A model generated the notes under the pieces. The model was given only the letters and a program-made list of their open reading frames with translations, ran no database searches and was not told the origin of the DNA. Shown piece by piece: positions 1-7,324 of a stretch of DNA of 11,191 nucleotides. The translations under genes were made by a program, and so were the position numbers. The stretch spans positions 1-11,191 of the forward strand of contig JACDAF010000016.1 in the NCBI GenBank assembly GCA_013695575.1. The letters are read 5' to 3'. Source of the stretch: Chloroflexota bacterium (GTDB lineage: Bacteria > Chloroflexota > Limnocylindria > P2-11E). Each line of letters begins with the position of its first letter. The stretch's first letter is position 1.

Positions 1-2
1 TC

Positions 3-533
3 GGAGCCGTGCTGTTCGTGGCGCTCGCCGTGTTCGCGATCATCGCGATGTCGAACGCCGTGAATCTCACCGACGGGCTCGATGGGCTTGCTGGCGGCCT
101 ATGCGTGTTCGCGTTCCTGGCGTTCGCGTTCATCGCGAACGCCCGGGGCTTTCCCTGGCTCGTGGTCTTCTGCGCCGCGATGGTCGGCGCTCTGCTCGCG
201 TACCTGTGGTTCAACGTGCACCCAGCCGTCTTCATCATGGGAGACGTCGGCGCGCTCGCATTCGGCGCCACGCTCGCTGCCGTGGCGCTCACGACGGGGT
301 TCGTGCTCCTGCTGCCGGTGGCGGGCGTGATGTTCGTCGTCATCACGATGTCCGTGATCATCCAGGTCGGCAGCTACAAGCTGCGCGGCAAGCGCGTCTT
401 CCGGATGGCGCCGTTCCATCACCATCTGGAGGCGATCGGCTGGCCGGAATCTCAAGTGACCATGCGTTTCTGGCTCATCGGCGCGCTCGGGAGCATCGTC
501 GCCGCGATGCTCGCCTTCGTCACACCGCTATGA
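3..533 (+). CDS. mraY: MraY, phospho-N-acetylmuramoyl-pentapeptide transferase (5' end cut off by window)
   Basis: This is the C-terminal half of the membrane enzyme that moves phospho-MurNAc-pentapeptide from UDP onto undecaprenyl phosphate, making lipid I on the cytoplasmic side. The frame is open from the window edge, so the start lies upstream; about 176 residues remain of a family of roughly 320-360. Visible hallmarks are NAVNLTDGLDGLAGG (the Asp-rich active-site loop), FNVHPAVFIMGDVGALAFG (the second catalytic loop, with its Asp kept) and the MAPFHHHLE histidine motif near the end. Between them are several hydrophobic membrane segments, the last at the C-terminus. The second loop is unusual: the family normally reads GDTGSLALG, and here Thr and Ser are replaced by Val and Ala. 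The stop codon overlaps the pgeF start as ATGA. Family assignment is very secure. Confidence 0.96.
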   Translation, partial: GAVLFVALAVFAIIAMSNAVNLTDGLDGLAGGLCVFAFLAFAFIANARGFPWLVVFCAAMVGALLAYLWFNVHPAVFIMGDVGALAFGATLAAVALTTGFVLLLPVAGVMFVVITMSVIIQVGSYKLRGKRVFRMAPFHHHLEAIGWPESQVTMRFWLIGALGSIVAAMLAFVTPL

Positions 534-1387
534 CCGCGACAACGATCGCCTGGCCGCTCGTCGAAGGGCTGTACCGCTCACCCGCGCTGACCGGGCTGGG
601 GCTGGTCGCCGCGTTCACGCCAGCGTCGTTCGGGAGCATGGCTGGGTCGGTGTTCCCGCAGGCGGAGCAGCGCGAGAACCGGGACATGGTCGCCCGCCGG
701 CTCGGATTCCCCACGGTCGTCCGCGTGAAGCAGGTTCATGGGAATCGCGTCGTGTACGCACCTTTCGTCCGGGCGGAACCCGTGGCGACCCCCGCGCGGG
801 CCCCTCTCCCTCCGTCGTCTCCGGCCGGGCCCCAGGCCGAGGGGAGGTGGCCTGAGGCCGACGCGCTGTGGACGGATCGCGCCGGCGTGCTCCTCGGCGT
901 GAGCGCTGCCGATTGCGTCCCGGTGCTGATCGCCGATCCCGACGGGCGCATCGGCGCGGCGCACGCCGGCTGGAGGGGGACCTCGGAACGTGTCGCGCAG
1001 GTGCTCGTGCGCGCGCTCGTTGCCGGGGGCACCGCACCCGCGCGGCTCGTCGCGGCACTCGGACCGGCGATCGGACCGTGCTGCTACACGATCGACGAGG
1101 AGCGCGCCGCGCTCATTCGCCAGCGCCTCGGGAGCGGGCCTTGGCTGATCCGGGTGACTCCATCCGGCGGCGCGGCGCCACAGTCAGGGGCACGTGGGCG
1201 CGAAGCGGCGTGGTCGTTCGACCTCTGGGCCGCCAATGCGACGCAGCTTCGCGACGCGGGCGTCGGCACGATCGAGGTCGCCGGCATGTGCACCCGCTGC
1301 GGCGGTGCCGATCTGTGGTCGTTCCGCTCACGTCGCGAGCGCGGCCAGCAGGGCACCGCGGTCGCCGTGCTGGGGCGGCCGGGTTGA
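530..1387 (+). CDS. pgeF: PgeF/YfiH-family peptidoglycan editing factor (laccase-domain multicopper-oxidase-like fold)
   Basis: This 285-residue protein belongs to the YfiH/YlmD family (DUF152, once called laccase-domain or polyphenol oxidase). E. coli PgeF removes L-Ser wrongly added by MurC in place of L-Ala on UDP-MurNAc; purine nucleoside activity is reported for other members. The three metal/catalytic residues are visible: His70 in KQVHGNRVV, Cys129 in SAADCVPVLIAD and His145 in GAAHAGWRGT. The IGPCCYTI motif and the C-terminal CTRCGG...WSFRSRR region also fit. Between His70 and Cys129 lies a Pro/Ala-rich stretch about 20 residues longer than I expect from E. coli. The ATG start forms an ATGA overlap with mraY and has no Shine-Dalgarno sequence, which suggests coupled translation. 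The stop overlaps the murD TTG start. Its location inside the cell wall cluster supports the editing role. Substrate is inferred, not shown. Confidence 0.9.
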   Translation: MTATTIAWPLVEGLYRSPALTGLGLVAAFTPASFGSMAGSVFPQAEQRENRDMVARRLGFPTVVRVKQVHGNRVVYAPFVRAEPVATPARAPLPPSSPAGPQAEGRWPEADALWTDRAGVLLGVSAADCVPVLIADPDGRIGAAHAGWRGTSERVAQVLVRALVAGGTAPARLVAALGPAIGPCCYTIDEERAALIRQRLGSGPWLIRVTPSGGAAPQSGARGREAAWSFDLWAANATQLRDAGVGTIEVAGMCTRCGGADLWSFRSRRERGQQGTAVAVLGRPG

Positions 1388-2802
1388 GCGTCATCTTCGA
1401 CGCGCCGGTCCAGGCGAGCGACTTCCGCGATCGCCGCGTGACGATCGTCGGGCTCGGGAACGGCCGCACGGCCGTGGGCATCGCCCAGTTTCTCGTCGCG
1501 AACGGCGCGCGCGTGGCGATCAGTGACGCGAAGCCACGGGAACTGCTCGCCACTGGGATCGCGCGCCTCGGCGACCTTCCCATCGAGCTGGTGCTCGGGC
1601 CGTCGAGTGACGACGCTGCCCTGGCTGACCCGGACTACGTCTTCGTCATTCCCGGCGTGCGGCCTCGCTCGGCGACGATCCTGCGCGCCCGACAGCGGGA
1701 GATCCCGGTGCTCACTGAGATCGGGCTGTTCTTTCGCCTCTGCCCTGCCGAGATCGTCGGCATCACCGGGACGAAGGGCAAGAGCACGACGACGACGCTC
1801 GTCTCGCGCATTCTGGAGCGCGGTCCGCGTCATGTGCTCGTCGGGGGGAACATCGGCCTGTCGGTCATCCAGGAGCTGCCCACGCTCACGCGCGACGACA
1901 TCGTCGTGCTCGAGCTCTCCAGCTTCCAGCTTGAGACGCTCGGGGTGAGCCCACACGTCGCGGTCGTCACGAACGTCCTGGAGGATCATCTGGACCATCA
2001 CGGCACCCGCGAGGGATACGTTGCCGCGAAAGGCAACATCCTGCGGTGGCAAGGACCGCGCGACGTCGCCGTGCTCAACCTCGACGATCCGTCGACGGTC
2101 GCCCTGCATACCGGAGCGGACTCCGAGCTGCGCGGCTACTCGCTGTCGCTCCGTCCGCGCCGCGGTGCGCACCTGGATGGGGACGGGAAGCTGGTGCTCG
2201 TGCAGGGCGAGCGGCGCGAGGTCATCTGCACCGCGGCGGACCTTCGAGTCCCCGGCAGCCACAACATCTCGAACGCGCTCGCGGCGGCCATCGTCGGCGA
2301 TCTGTACGGCATCCCCGCCGCCACGATCGGCGAGGCGATCACGTCGTTCGAAGGCCTGCCGCACCGCCTCGAGCTCGTCGCCGAGCGAGGCGGTGTCTGG
2401 TGGGTGAACGACTCGCAGGGCACCACGCCGTACGCGACGATCCCCGCCATCGCGGCCTACACGCGACCTCCGGTCGTGATCCTCGGGGGGGTGGGGAAGG
2501 GCGCCGAGTTCGCGGAGCTCGGGCGCGCCGTCGCCGGCCGGGCGCGTGGCGCGATCCTCATCGGCCAAGCGGCCGATGAGATCGGCGCGGCGATCGACGC
2601 GGCGAAGCGCGCCAACCCGTCGTCGTCGGTCCGCGTCGAACGCGCGGTGAGCCTCGACGACGCGGTCGCGCGGGCCAGCGCCATGGCGGAGGCCGGCGAC
2701 GTCGTGCTCCTGTCGCCGGCGTGCGCGTCGTACGACATGTTCGCGTCGTACCAGGAGCGTGGCGACCGGTTCCGCGACCTCGTGCTGGCGATGCCGTCGT
2801 GA
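1384..2802 (+). CDS. murD: MurD, UDP-N-acetylmuramoyl-L-alanine--D-glutamate ligase
   Basis: This cytoplasmic ATP-dependent Mur ligase adds D-Glu to UDP-MurNAc-L-Ala. It has 472 residues, slightly longer than the usual 440-460. Domain order is normal: an N-terminal Rossmann-like UDP-binding domain (VTIVGLGNGRTAVG), the central ATPase with P-loop GITGTKGKSTTT at residues 126-137, the HNISNALAA motif from His293, and a C-terminal domain with GGVGKGAEF and SPACASYDMF (from Ser444), typical of MurD rather than MurC, MurE or MurF. The family's usual NDSKATN segment reads NDSQGTT, so the Lys is replaced by Gln. The start is a TTG overlapping the pgeF stop (TTGA). The open frame continues upstream, but only into pgeF, and the N-terminal fold fits this start. 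Upstream GGGGCGG is at best a weak ribosome binding site. The stop overlaps the ftsW GTG. D-Glu rather than L-Glu (MurD2) specificity is assumed. Confidence 0.94.
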   Translation: MSVIFDAPVQASDFRDRRVTIVGLGNGRTAVGIAQFLVANGARVAISDAKPRELLATGIARLGDLPIELVLGPSSDDAALADPDYVFVIPGVRPRSATILRARQREIPVLTEIGLFFRLCPAEIVGITGTKGKSTTTTLVSRILERGPRHVLVGGNIGLSVIQELPTLTRDDIVVLELSSFQLETLGVSPHVAVVTNVLEDHLDHHGTREGYVAAKGNILRWQGPRDVAVLNLDDPSTVALHTGADSELRGYSLSLRPRRGAHLDGDGKLVLVQGERREVICTAADLRVPGSHNISNALAAAIVGDLYGIPAATIGEAITSFEGLPHRLELVAERGGVWWVNDSQGTTPYATIPAIAAYTRPPVVILGGVGKGAEFAELGRAVAGRARGAILIGQAADEIGAAIDAAKRANPSSSVRVERAVSLDDAVARASAMAEAGDVVLLSPACASYDMFASYQERGDRFRDLVLAMPS

Positions 2803-4100
2803 GGCTCTCGCTCCCGCGCACCACGTCGTACGACCTGCCGCTCCTTGCCTGCGTGCTCGTGCTTCTGGCGATCGGGCTTGCCATGGTCTACAGCGCGAGC
2901 GGCATCCGCGCGCTCGAGACGCTGGACGAGCCGCGCTACTTCCTCGTGCAGCAGAGCGCCTGGGCGGCGCTTGGTCTCGTCGGGATGGCCATCGCCGCGC
3001 GGATCGACTATCACCGCTACCGCGCCGTCGCGCTGCCTGCCCTGGTGATCGCGGTCGTGCTCCTTGTCGTGGTCCTTATCCCGGGTGTCGGGACGCAGGT
3101 CGGCGGCGCATCGCGCTGGCTGCGCCTCTCCTCCTTCGTCGGCGTACAGCCGGCCGAGCTCGCGAAGCTCGGCCTCATCCTCTACCTCTCCTTCTGGTTC
3201 GCGTCACGGAGGGATGAGATGGGGCGCTGGTCGGTCACCGTTCCCTTTCTCGCGATCACCAGCGTCCTCGTGGGGCTGGTCGTCGTCGAACCGGACCTCG
3301 GCACGGCGATCGTGATCGTCGCGACCGCATTCGCGATGTACTTCGTCGCCGGCGCACGCCTCCTCGAGTTCGCCGCGCTCGCCTTGCTGGCCGCGGTCGG
3401 CGTCGCGTCGCTCGCGCTTGTGCAGCCCTACCGCCTGCAGCGCGTGCTCACCTTCCTCGACCCGTGGAGCGACCCGCGCGGCTCGGGCTTCCAGACGATC
3501 CAGTCGCTCTACGGTCTGGTCCTCGGCGGCCCCTTCGGCGAGGGGCTCGGTGCCGGGAAGGAAAAATTCGGCTACCTGCCGGCGGCGTACACGGACTCCA
3601 TCTTCGCGGTGCTCGGCAACGAGCTCGGTCTGCTGGGGACGCTCAGCGTCGTGTTCCTGTTCCTGTTCCTTGCGTTCAAGGGCATCCGCATCGCGCTGCG
3701 TGCGCCCGACACGGCTGGCGCGCTGCTGGCCACGGGCGTGACGGCCTGGCTCGCTTTCCAGGCCTGGCTCAACATGGCCGTGGTCGCGAGCCTTGTCCCG
3801 ATGACCGGCATCACGCTCCCGTTCATCTCGTACGGCGGATCGTCGCTCTGCGTGAGCCTCGTGGCCGTCGGCATACTCCTGAACGTTGGACGGCAAAATG
3901 GCGGGGTCTTCGCCCCCGCCGACCCCCGCCCCCGCGGACCCAAGATCGCCGTCCGCCGCGCGAGCCTGTCGGGTACTCCTCACAGGTGGCGGGACCGCTG
4001 GGCACGTCAGCCCGCTCCTCGCCGTCGCGGAGGCTCTGCTGGAGGTGGAGCCGGGCGTTCGTCTCCTCTTCGTGGGTGGTCGTCGCGGCCTCGAGGCTGA
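2799..4100 (+). CDS. ftsW: FtsW, SEDS-family septal peptidoglycan glycosyltransferase
   Basis: This is a polytopic inner-membrane protein of 433 residues that polymerises lipid II at the septum with a partner class B PBP. Family signatures are in order: MVYSASG in the first membrane segment, GASRWL and QPAELAK (Gln117), VEPDLGTA (Glu164), DPRGSGFQTIQSLYGL, the conserved extracellular TDSIFAVLGNELG with Asp266 at the expected catalytic position, and the PROSITE-type MTGITLPFISYGGSS. I call FtsW rather than RodA from its dcw position between murD and murG and the overall match. The GTG start overlaps the murD stop (GTGA) with no clear Shine-Dalgarno sequence. The conserved core ends near residue 367. 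The remaining 66 residues are Arg/Gly/Pro-rich (about 15 Arg) and are encoded in a different frame over the first 203 nt of murG. This tail may be a true cytoplasmic extension, or simply lack of an early stop in GC-rich DNA. Confidence 0.94.
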   Translation: MRLSLPRTTSYDLPLLACVLVLLAIGLAMVYSASGIRALETLDEPRYFLVQQSAWAALGLVGMAIAARIDYHRYRAVALPALVIAVVLLVVVLIPGVGTQVGGASRWLRLSSFVGVQPAELAKLGLILYLSFWFASRRDEMGRWSVTVPFLAITSVLVGLVVVEPDLGTAIVIVATAFAMYFVAGARLLEFAALALLAAVGVASLALVQPYRLQRVLTFLDPWSDPRGSGFQTIQSLYGLVLGGPFGEGLGAGKEKFGYLPAAYTDSIFAVLGNELGLLGTLSVVFLFLFLAFKGIRIALRAPDTAGALLATGVTAWLAFQAWLNMAVVASLVPMTGITLPFISYGGSSLCVSLVAVGILLNVGRQNGGVFAPADPRPRGPKIAVRRASLSGTPHRWRDRWARQPAPRRRGGSAGGGAGRSSPLRGWSSRPRG

Positions 4101-5073
4101 CCTCGTGCGCGCCGCGGGCCTTCCATTCCAGCAGCTGCCGATCGCATCGCTCCGCGATCCCGACTCGAGGCTCGCGGCGCTGGCGCATGCCGCCGTCCTC
4201 CCGGCCGGCTTCGGCTGGGCGCTCGAGCGCGTCGCGCGGTTCCGCCCGTCGGTGTGCCTGACGAGCGGTGGGGCCATCGCGTACCCGGTGGTCCTCGCCG
4301 CACGGCTGCTGCGGGTCCCGGTGTACCTCTGGGAGGGGAACGTCGTTCCTGGTCGGGCCAACCGCGCGCTCGCGCGGTGGTCGCAACGGATCGGCGCGAC
4401 CTTCCAGGGCACCGAGCTGCATCTCCCGAAGGCCAAGACGGTCCTCGCCGGTAACCCGATCCGCCGCTCGCTCCTGCGGTGGCGACGCGACGAGGCGCGC
4501 GAGCGGCTCGGCATCGCCGAGCAGGAGACGGTCCTGCTCGTGACCGGCGGCAGCCAGGGATCGGAGCGTGTGAACGAGGCGATCTGGATCGCGCTGCCGC
4601 AGCTGCTGCGCCGGGCGGTCATCGTGCACCACACGGGCCTCGCGCACCTCGCCGGATCGGAGGAGCGGCGCTCGGCGCTGCCCCCCGAGCTGCGTGAGCG
4701 CTACAAGCCGTACGGCTACCTGAGAGAGGAGATGGGGGCGGCGCTTGCCGCGGCGGATCTCGTCGTGGGACGCGCGGGGTCTTCGTCGATCGCGGAGCCG
4801 CTCGCGTTCGGCGTCCCGGTCGTCCTGATCCCGTTCGGTGCGGCGATGGGCGATCACCAGGACGCGAACGCGCGGAATGTCGCCGAGGTCGGCGCGGCGA
4901 CCATCGTGCGCGAGAGCGAGCTGTCGTCAGGACGCCTCTCCGCGGTCGTTCTCGAGCTGCTCGACGACCGCGCGCGGCTCGGACGGATGCGGGACGCGGC
5001 GAAGCGCGCCGGCCGCGCCGACGCGGCCGCCGCGATCGCGCGCGATGTCCTCGCCCTGGGCGGCTGCCGTTGA
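3898..5073 (+). CDS. murG: MurG, UDP-GlcNAc--undecaprenyl-pyrophosphoryl-MurNAc-pentapeptide GlcNAc transferase
   Basis: This peripheral membrane GT-B enzyme (GT28) adds GlcNAc to lipid I, making lipid II. It has 391 residues against a usual 350-380. The N-terminal domain carries LLTGGGTAGHVSP with His36. The C-terminal UDP-GlcNAc domain carries GGSQGS (217-222) and ADLVVGRAGSSSIAEPLAFG (from 286), with Glu300 and the HQ pair at 320-321. The usual HEQNAIPG loop reads WEGNVVPG. ATG 3898 is the only ATG, GTG or TTG between the TTG at 3886 and the first conserved motif, so the start must lie inside ftsW. The first 24 residues are a Pro/Ala/Ser-rich extension ahead of the Rossmann fold, encoded by runs of C. 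A weak GGA lies 7 nt upstream. The stop overlaps the murC TTG start (TTGA). Confidence 0.94.
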   Translation: MAGSSPPPTPAPADPRSPSAARACRVLLTGGGTAGHVSPLLAVAEALLEVEPGVRLLFVGGRRGLEADLVRAAGLPFQQLPIASLRDPDSRLAALAHAAVLPAGFGWALERVARFRPSVCLTSGGAIAYPVVLAARLLRVPVYLWEGNVVPGRANRALARWSQRIGATFQGTELHLPKAKTVLAGNPIRRSLLRWRRDEARERLGIAEQETVLLVTGGSQGSERVNEAIWIALPQLLRRAVIVHHTGLAHLAGSEERRSALPPELRERYKPYGYLREEMGAALAAADLVVGRAGSSSIAEPLAFGVPVVLIPFGAAMGDHQDANARNVAEVGAATIVRESELSSGRLSAVVLELLDDRARLGRMRDAAKRAGRADAAAAIARDVLALGGCR

Positions 5074-6458
5074 GGTTCCACGTCGTGGGCATCGGGGGCG
5101 CCGGGATGTCGGCGGTCGCTCGGCTGCTTCTCCAGCACGGCGAGGTCAGCGGCTCCGACCTTGGGAGATGGCCGCTGTCCCTGGCCCTACGGCCGTTCGG
5201 AGCGACGGTCCACGAGAGCTTCGATGCCGCGCACATCGAGGGCGCGGACATCGTCGTGCGCTCGAGCGCGTACCGGGAGGACAATGTCGAGGTCGCGGCG
5301 GCGCTCGCGCGCGACGTCCCGGTCTGGAGGCGGCACGACGCGTGGCGCTTCCTCGCGAAGGGCAAGCGCGTGCTGGCGGTCGCGGGCACACACGGGAAGA
5401 CCACGACCACCGCGATGGCCTGGGCGGCCCTGCGGGCGGCAGGGGTCGACGCCTCGCTCATCTGCGGCGCCGCGCTCGCGGACACGGGGACGAACGCCCA
5501 CGTCGGAACGAGCGACGTCCTCGTCATCGAGGCCGACGAGTACGACCGTGCCTTCCACGCGCTCGAGCCGATGGTCGCGATCGTCACGAACGTCGACCAC
5601 GACCACGTCGACCTCTTCCCGACGCCGGACGATTACATGGAAGCGTTCCGCGTCTTCGTCTCGGGCATCCCGCGCGGCGGCACGCTCGTCGCGTGCGCGG
5701 ACGATCCCGGCGCCCGGGCACTGGCCTCCGAGGCGCTCCTCCGCCTTGCCGGTCGCACGATCCGCACCTATGGCACCTGGCCGCGCGCCAACTGGCGGGT
5801 CCGGCCGGCCGACATGACCGATGCGGAGGGAATCGCGGTCCCGCAAAGCCGTCATTCCTGGGTGACGGTGGAGGGACCCGCGCGAGTGAGCGCTCTCCTG
5901 GGCCTGCAGGTTCCCGGCGACCACAACGTGCTGAACGCGGCTGCCGCGTTCGCTGCCGCCATCGCGATCGGAGCAGATCCGCAGCGCCTGGCGCAGGCAC
6001 TGTCGTCGTTCCGCGGCACGTCCCGCCGCCTCGAGTACCTGGGGACCGTCGGCGGCGTGACGGTCATCGACGACTATGCGCACCATCCGGTCGAGATCCG
6101 CGCGTCGATCGCCGCGGTCGGGAAGCCGGGCACCCGGGTGGTCGCCGTGTTCCAGCCACACACCGCGAGCCGCCTCGGCGCGTTCTTCGAGGAGTTCGCG
6201 TCCGCCCTACGGCTGGCGGAGGCCGCGGTGATCGCGGAGACGTTCGCCTCGGCGCGCGAGGAGGCCGACGGAAGCTCCGGCGCGCGTGACCTCGCCATCG
6301 CGGCGCGGGCCGAGTACGCGCGCGACCCCCACGAGGCGGCGCGTGCCCTTGCAAGGATCGCCCGTCCCGGGGACACCGTGCTGGTCCTCGGCGCCGGGGA
6401 CATTCGTGTCGCCGGCGAGCGCCTGCTCGAGCTGCTGCGCGAGGCGCCGCCCGCATGA
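5070..6458 (+). CDS. murC: MurC, UDP-N-acetylmuramate--L-alanine ligase
   Basis: This cytoplasmic Mur ligase adds L-Ala to UDP-MurNAc using ATP, the first peptide-stem step. Its 462 residues are a normal length. The N-terminal motif VVGIGGAGMSAVA starts almost at residue 4. The P-loop GTHGKTTTT (106-114) has the His typical of MurC. EADEYD (154-159) and NVDHDHVD follow, then HNVLNAAAA from His285, the MurC-specific DDYAHHP (334-340) and FQPHTASRL. The start is TTG, overlapping the murG stop (TTGA); no earlier start would fit the fold, and GGGCGG upstream is a poor Shine-Dalgarno sequence. The stop overlaps the murB ATG. MurC is the enzyme whose occasional L-Ser error PgeF corrects, so both the error-prone step and its editor are in the same operon. 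Confidence 0.96.
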   Translation: MRFHVVGIGGAGMSAVARLLLQHGEVSGSDLGRWPLSLALRPFGATVHESFDAAHIEGADIVVRSSAYREDNVEVAAALARDVPVWRRHDAWRFLAKGKRVLAVAGTHGKTTTTAMAWAALRAAGVDASLICGAALADTGTNAHVGTSDVLVIEADEYDRAFHALEPMVAIVTNVDHDHVDLFPTPDDYMEAFRVFVSGIPRGGTLVACADDPGARALASEALLRLAGRTIRTYGTWPRANWRVRPADMTDAEGIAVPQSRHSWVTVEGPARVSALLGLQVPGDHNVLNAAAAFAAAIAIGADPQRLAQALSSFRGTSRRLEYLGTVGGVTVIDDYAHHPVEIRASIAAVGKPGTRVVAVFQPHTASRLGAFFEEFASALRLAEAAVIAETFASAREEADGSSGARDLAIAARAEYARDPHEAARALARIARPGDTVLVLGAGDIRVAGERLLELLREAPPA

Positions 6459-7324
6459 CGGCCCGGCTCGGCGCCCGGGATCATCCGCTCTGGGAGCACA
6501 CCTCGCTGCACATCGGCGGTCCGGCGGACTTCTACGTGAGCGCACGGAGCGAGGACGACCTCCTCGGGGCGATCACGGTCGCACGCGAGCACGAGCTGCC
6601 GGTCCTCATCCTCGGGGGCGGTACGAACCTGCTCGTGTCGGACCGCGGCGTCCGCGGCCTCGTGCTGCACAACCAGTGGAGCGAGTCGCAGGTCAACGGC
6701 ACCATCGTGACCGCCGCATCGGGGACGCCTCTCGCGAGCGTCGCCGCCGTCGCGGCGCGGAACGGCATCGCCGGCCTCGAGTGGATGGCGACGGTCCCGG
6801 GGACCGTCGGGGGGGCGGTGCACGGGAACGCCGGCGCCTTCGGCAGCGAGACCGCGGACGCGCTGGTCGACGCGACGCTCGTCGACCTGAACGGTGGCGT
6901 CTGGACCCAGGACAACTCGGCATTCGGCTTCGCCTACCGGACGAGCACGCTGCAAGGGACCCCGATCATCTGCCTGCGGGCACGGTTCCGGGGAGCAGCG
7001 GGCGACCGCGCCGCCGCGGTCGCGAAGATCAAGGAGATGGCGAACGAGCGCATCACGAAGCAGCCGCTGGCGCAGCCGAACACCGGCTCCATCTTCCGCA
7101 ACCCGCCCGGCGACCACGCCGGGCGGCTCATCGAGGACTGCGGCCTCAAGGGCGCGCGCGTCGGCGGGGCCCTGGTCAGCCGGAAGCATGCGAACTTCAT
7201 CGTGAACACCGGCGGTGCGACCGCCGCCGACGTGTGGACCCTCATGCTGCGCTGCATGGCGGAAGTGCAGGCGCGGCATGGCGTCGACCTGGTCCCCGAG
7301 GTCGAACGGGTGGGAGAGTGGTGA
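6455..7324 (+). CDS. murB: MurB, UDP-N-acetylenolpyruvoylglucosamine reductase
   Basis: This cytoplasmic FAD enzyme reduces UDP-GlcNAc-enolpyruvate with NADPH to UDP-MurNAc, the MurC substrate. It has 289 residues, typical of the shorter Gram-positive-like forms. Motifs in order are HTSLHIGGPADF (FAD domain start), LGGGTNLLVSDRG (53-65), WMATVPGTVGGAVHGNAGAFG (110-130, read as two adjoining motifs), FAYR with Tyr161-Arg162, GSIFRNP with the proton-donor Ser212, AGRLIEDCGLKG, and VSRKHANFIVN near the end. The C-terminal PEVERVGEW supplies the conserved Glu282. ATG 6455 overlaps the murC stop (ATGA); GAGGCG lies about 8 nt upstream as a moderate ribosome binding site. The start places IGGPA near residue 20, as expected. 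The stop overlaps the ddl GTG start. Confidence 0.96.
   Translation: MTARLGARDHPLWEHTSLHIGGPADFYVSARSEDDLLGAITVAREHELPVLILGGGTNLLVSDRGVRGLVLHNQWSESQVNGTIVTAASGTPLASVAAVAARNGIAGLEWMATVPGTVGGAVHGNAGAFGSETADALVDATLVDLNGGVWTQDNSAFGFAYRTSTLQGTPIICLRARFRGAAGDRAAAVAKIKEMANERITKQPLAQPNTGSIFRNPPGDHAGRLIEDCGLKGARVGGALVSRKHANFIVNTGGATAADVWTLMLRCMAEVQARHGVDLVPEVERVGEW

Noticed and set aside
1084..2568. Long open frame on the minus strand across murD
   Set aside because: It is antisense to a conserved gene, rich in Arg/Asp/Ala with no family motifs. Such shadows are expected at this G+C.
3204..4634. Long minus-strand open frame across ftsW and murG
   Set aside because: Same reason: a GC-driven shadow with low-complexity composition and no recognisable domain.
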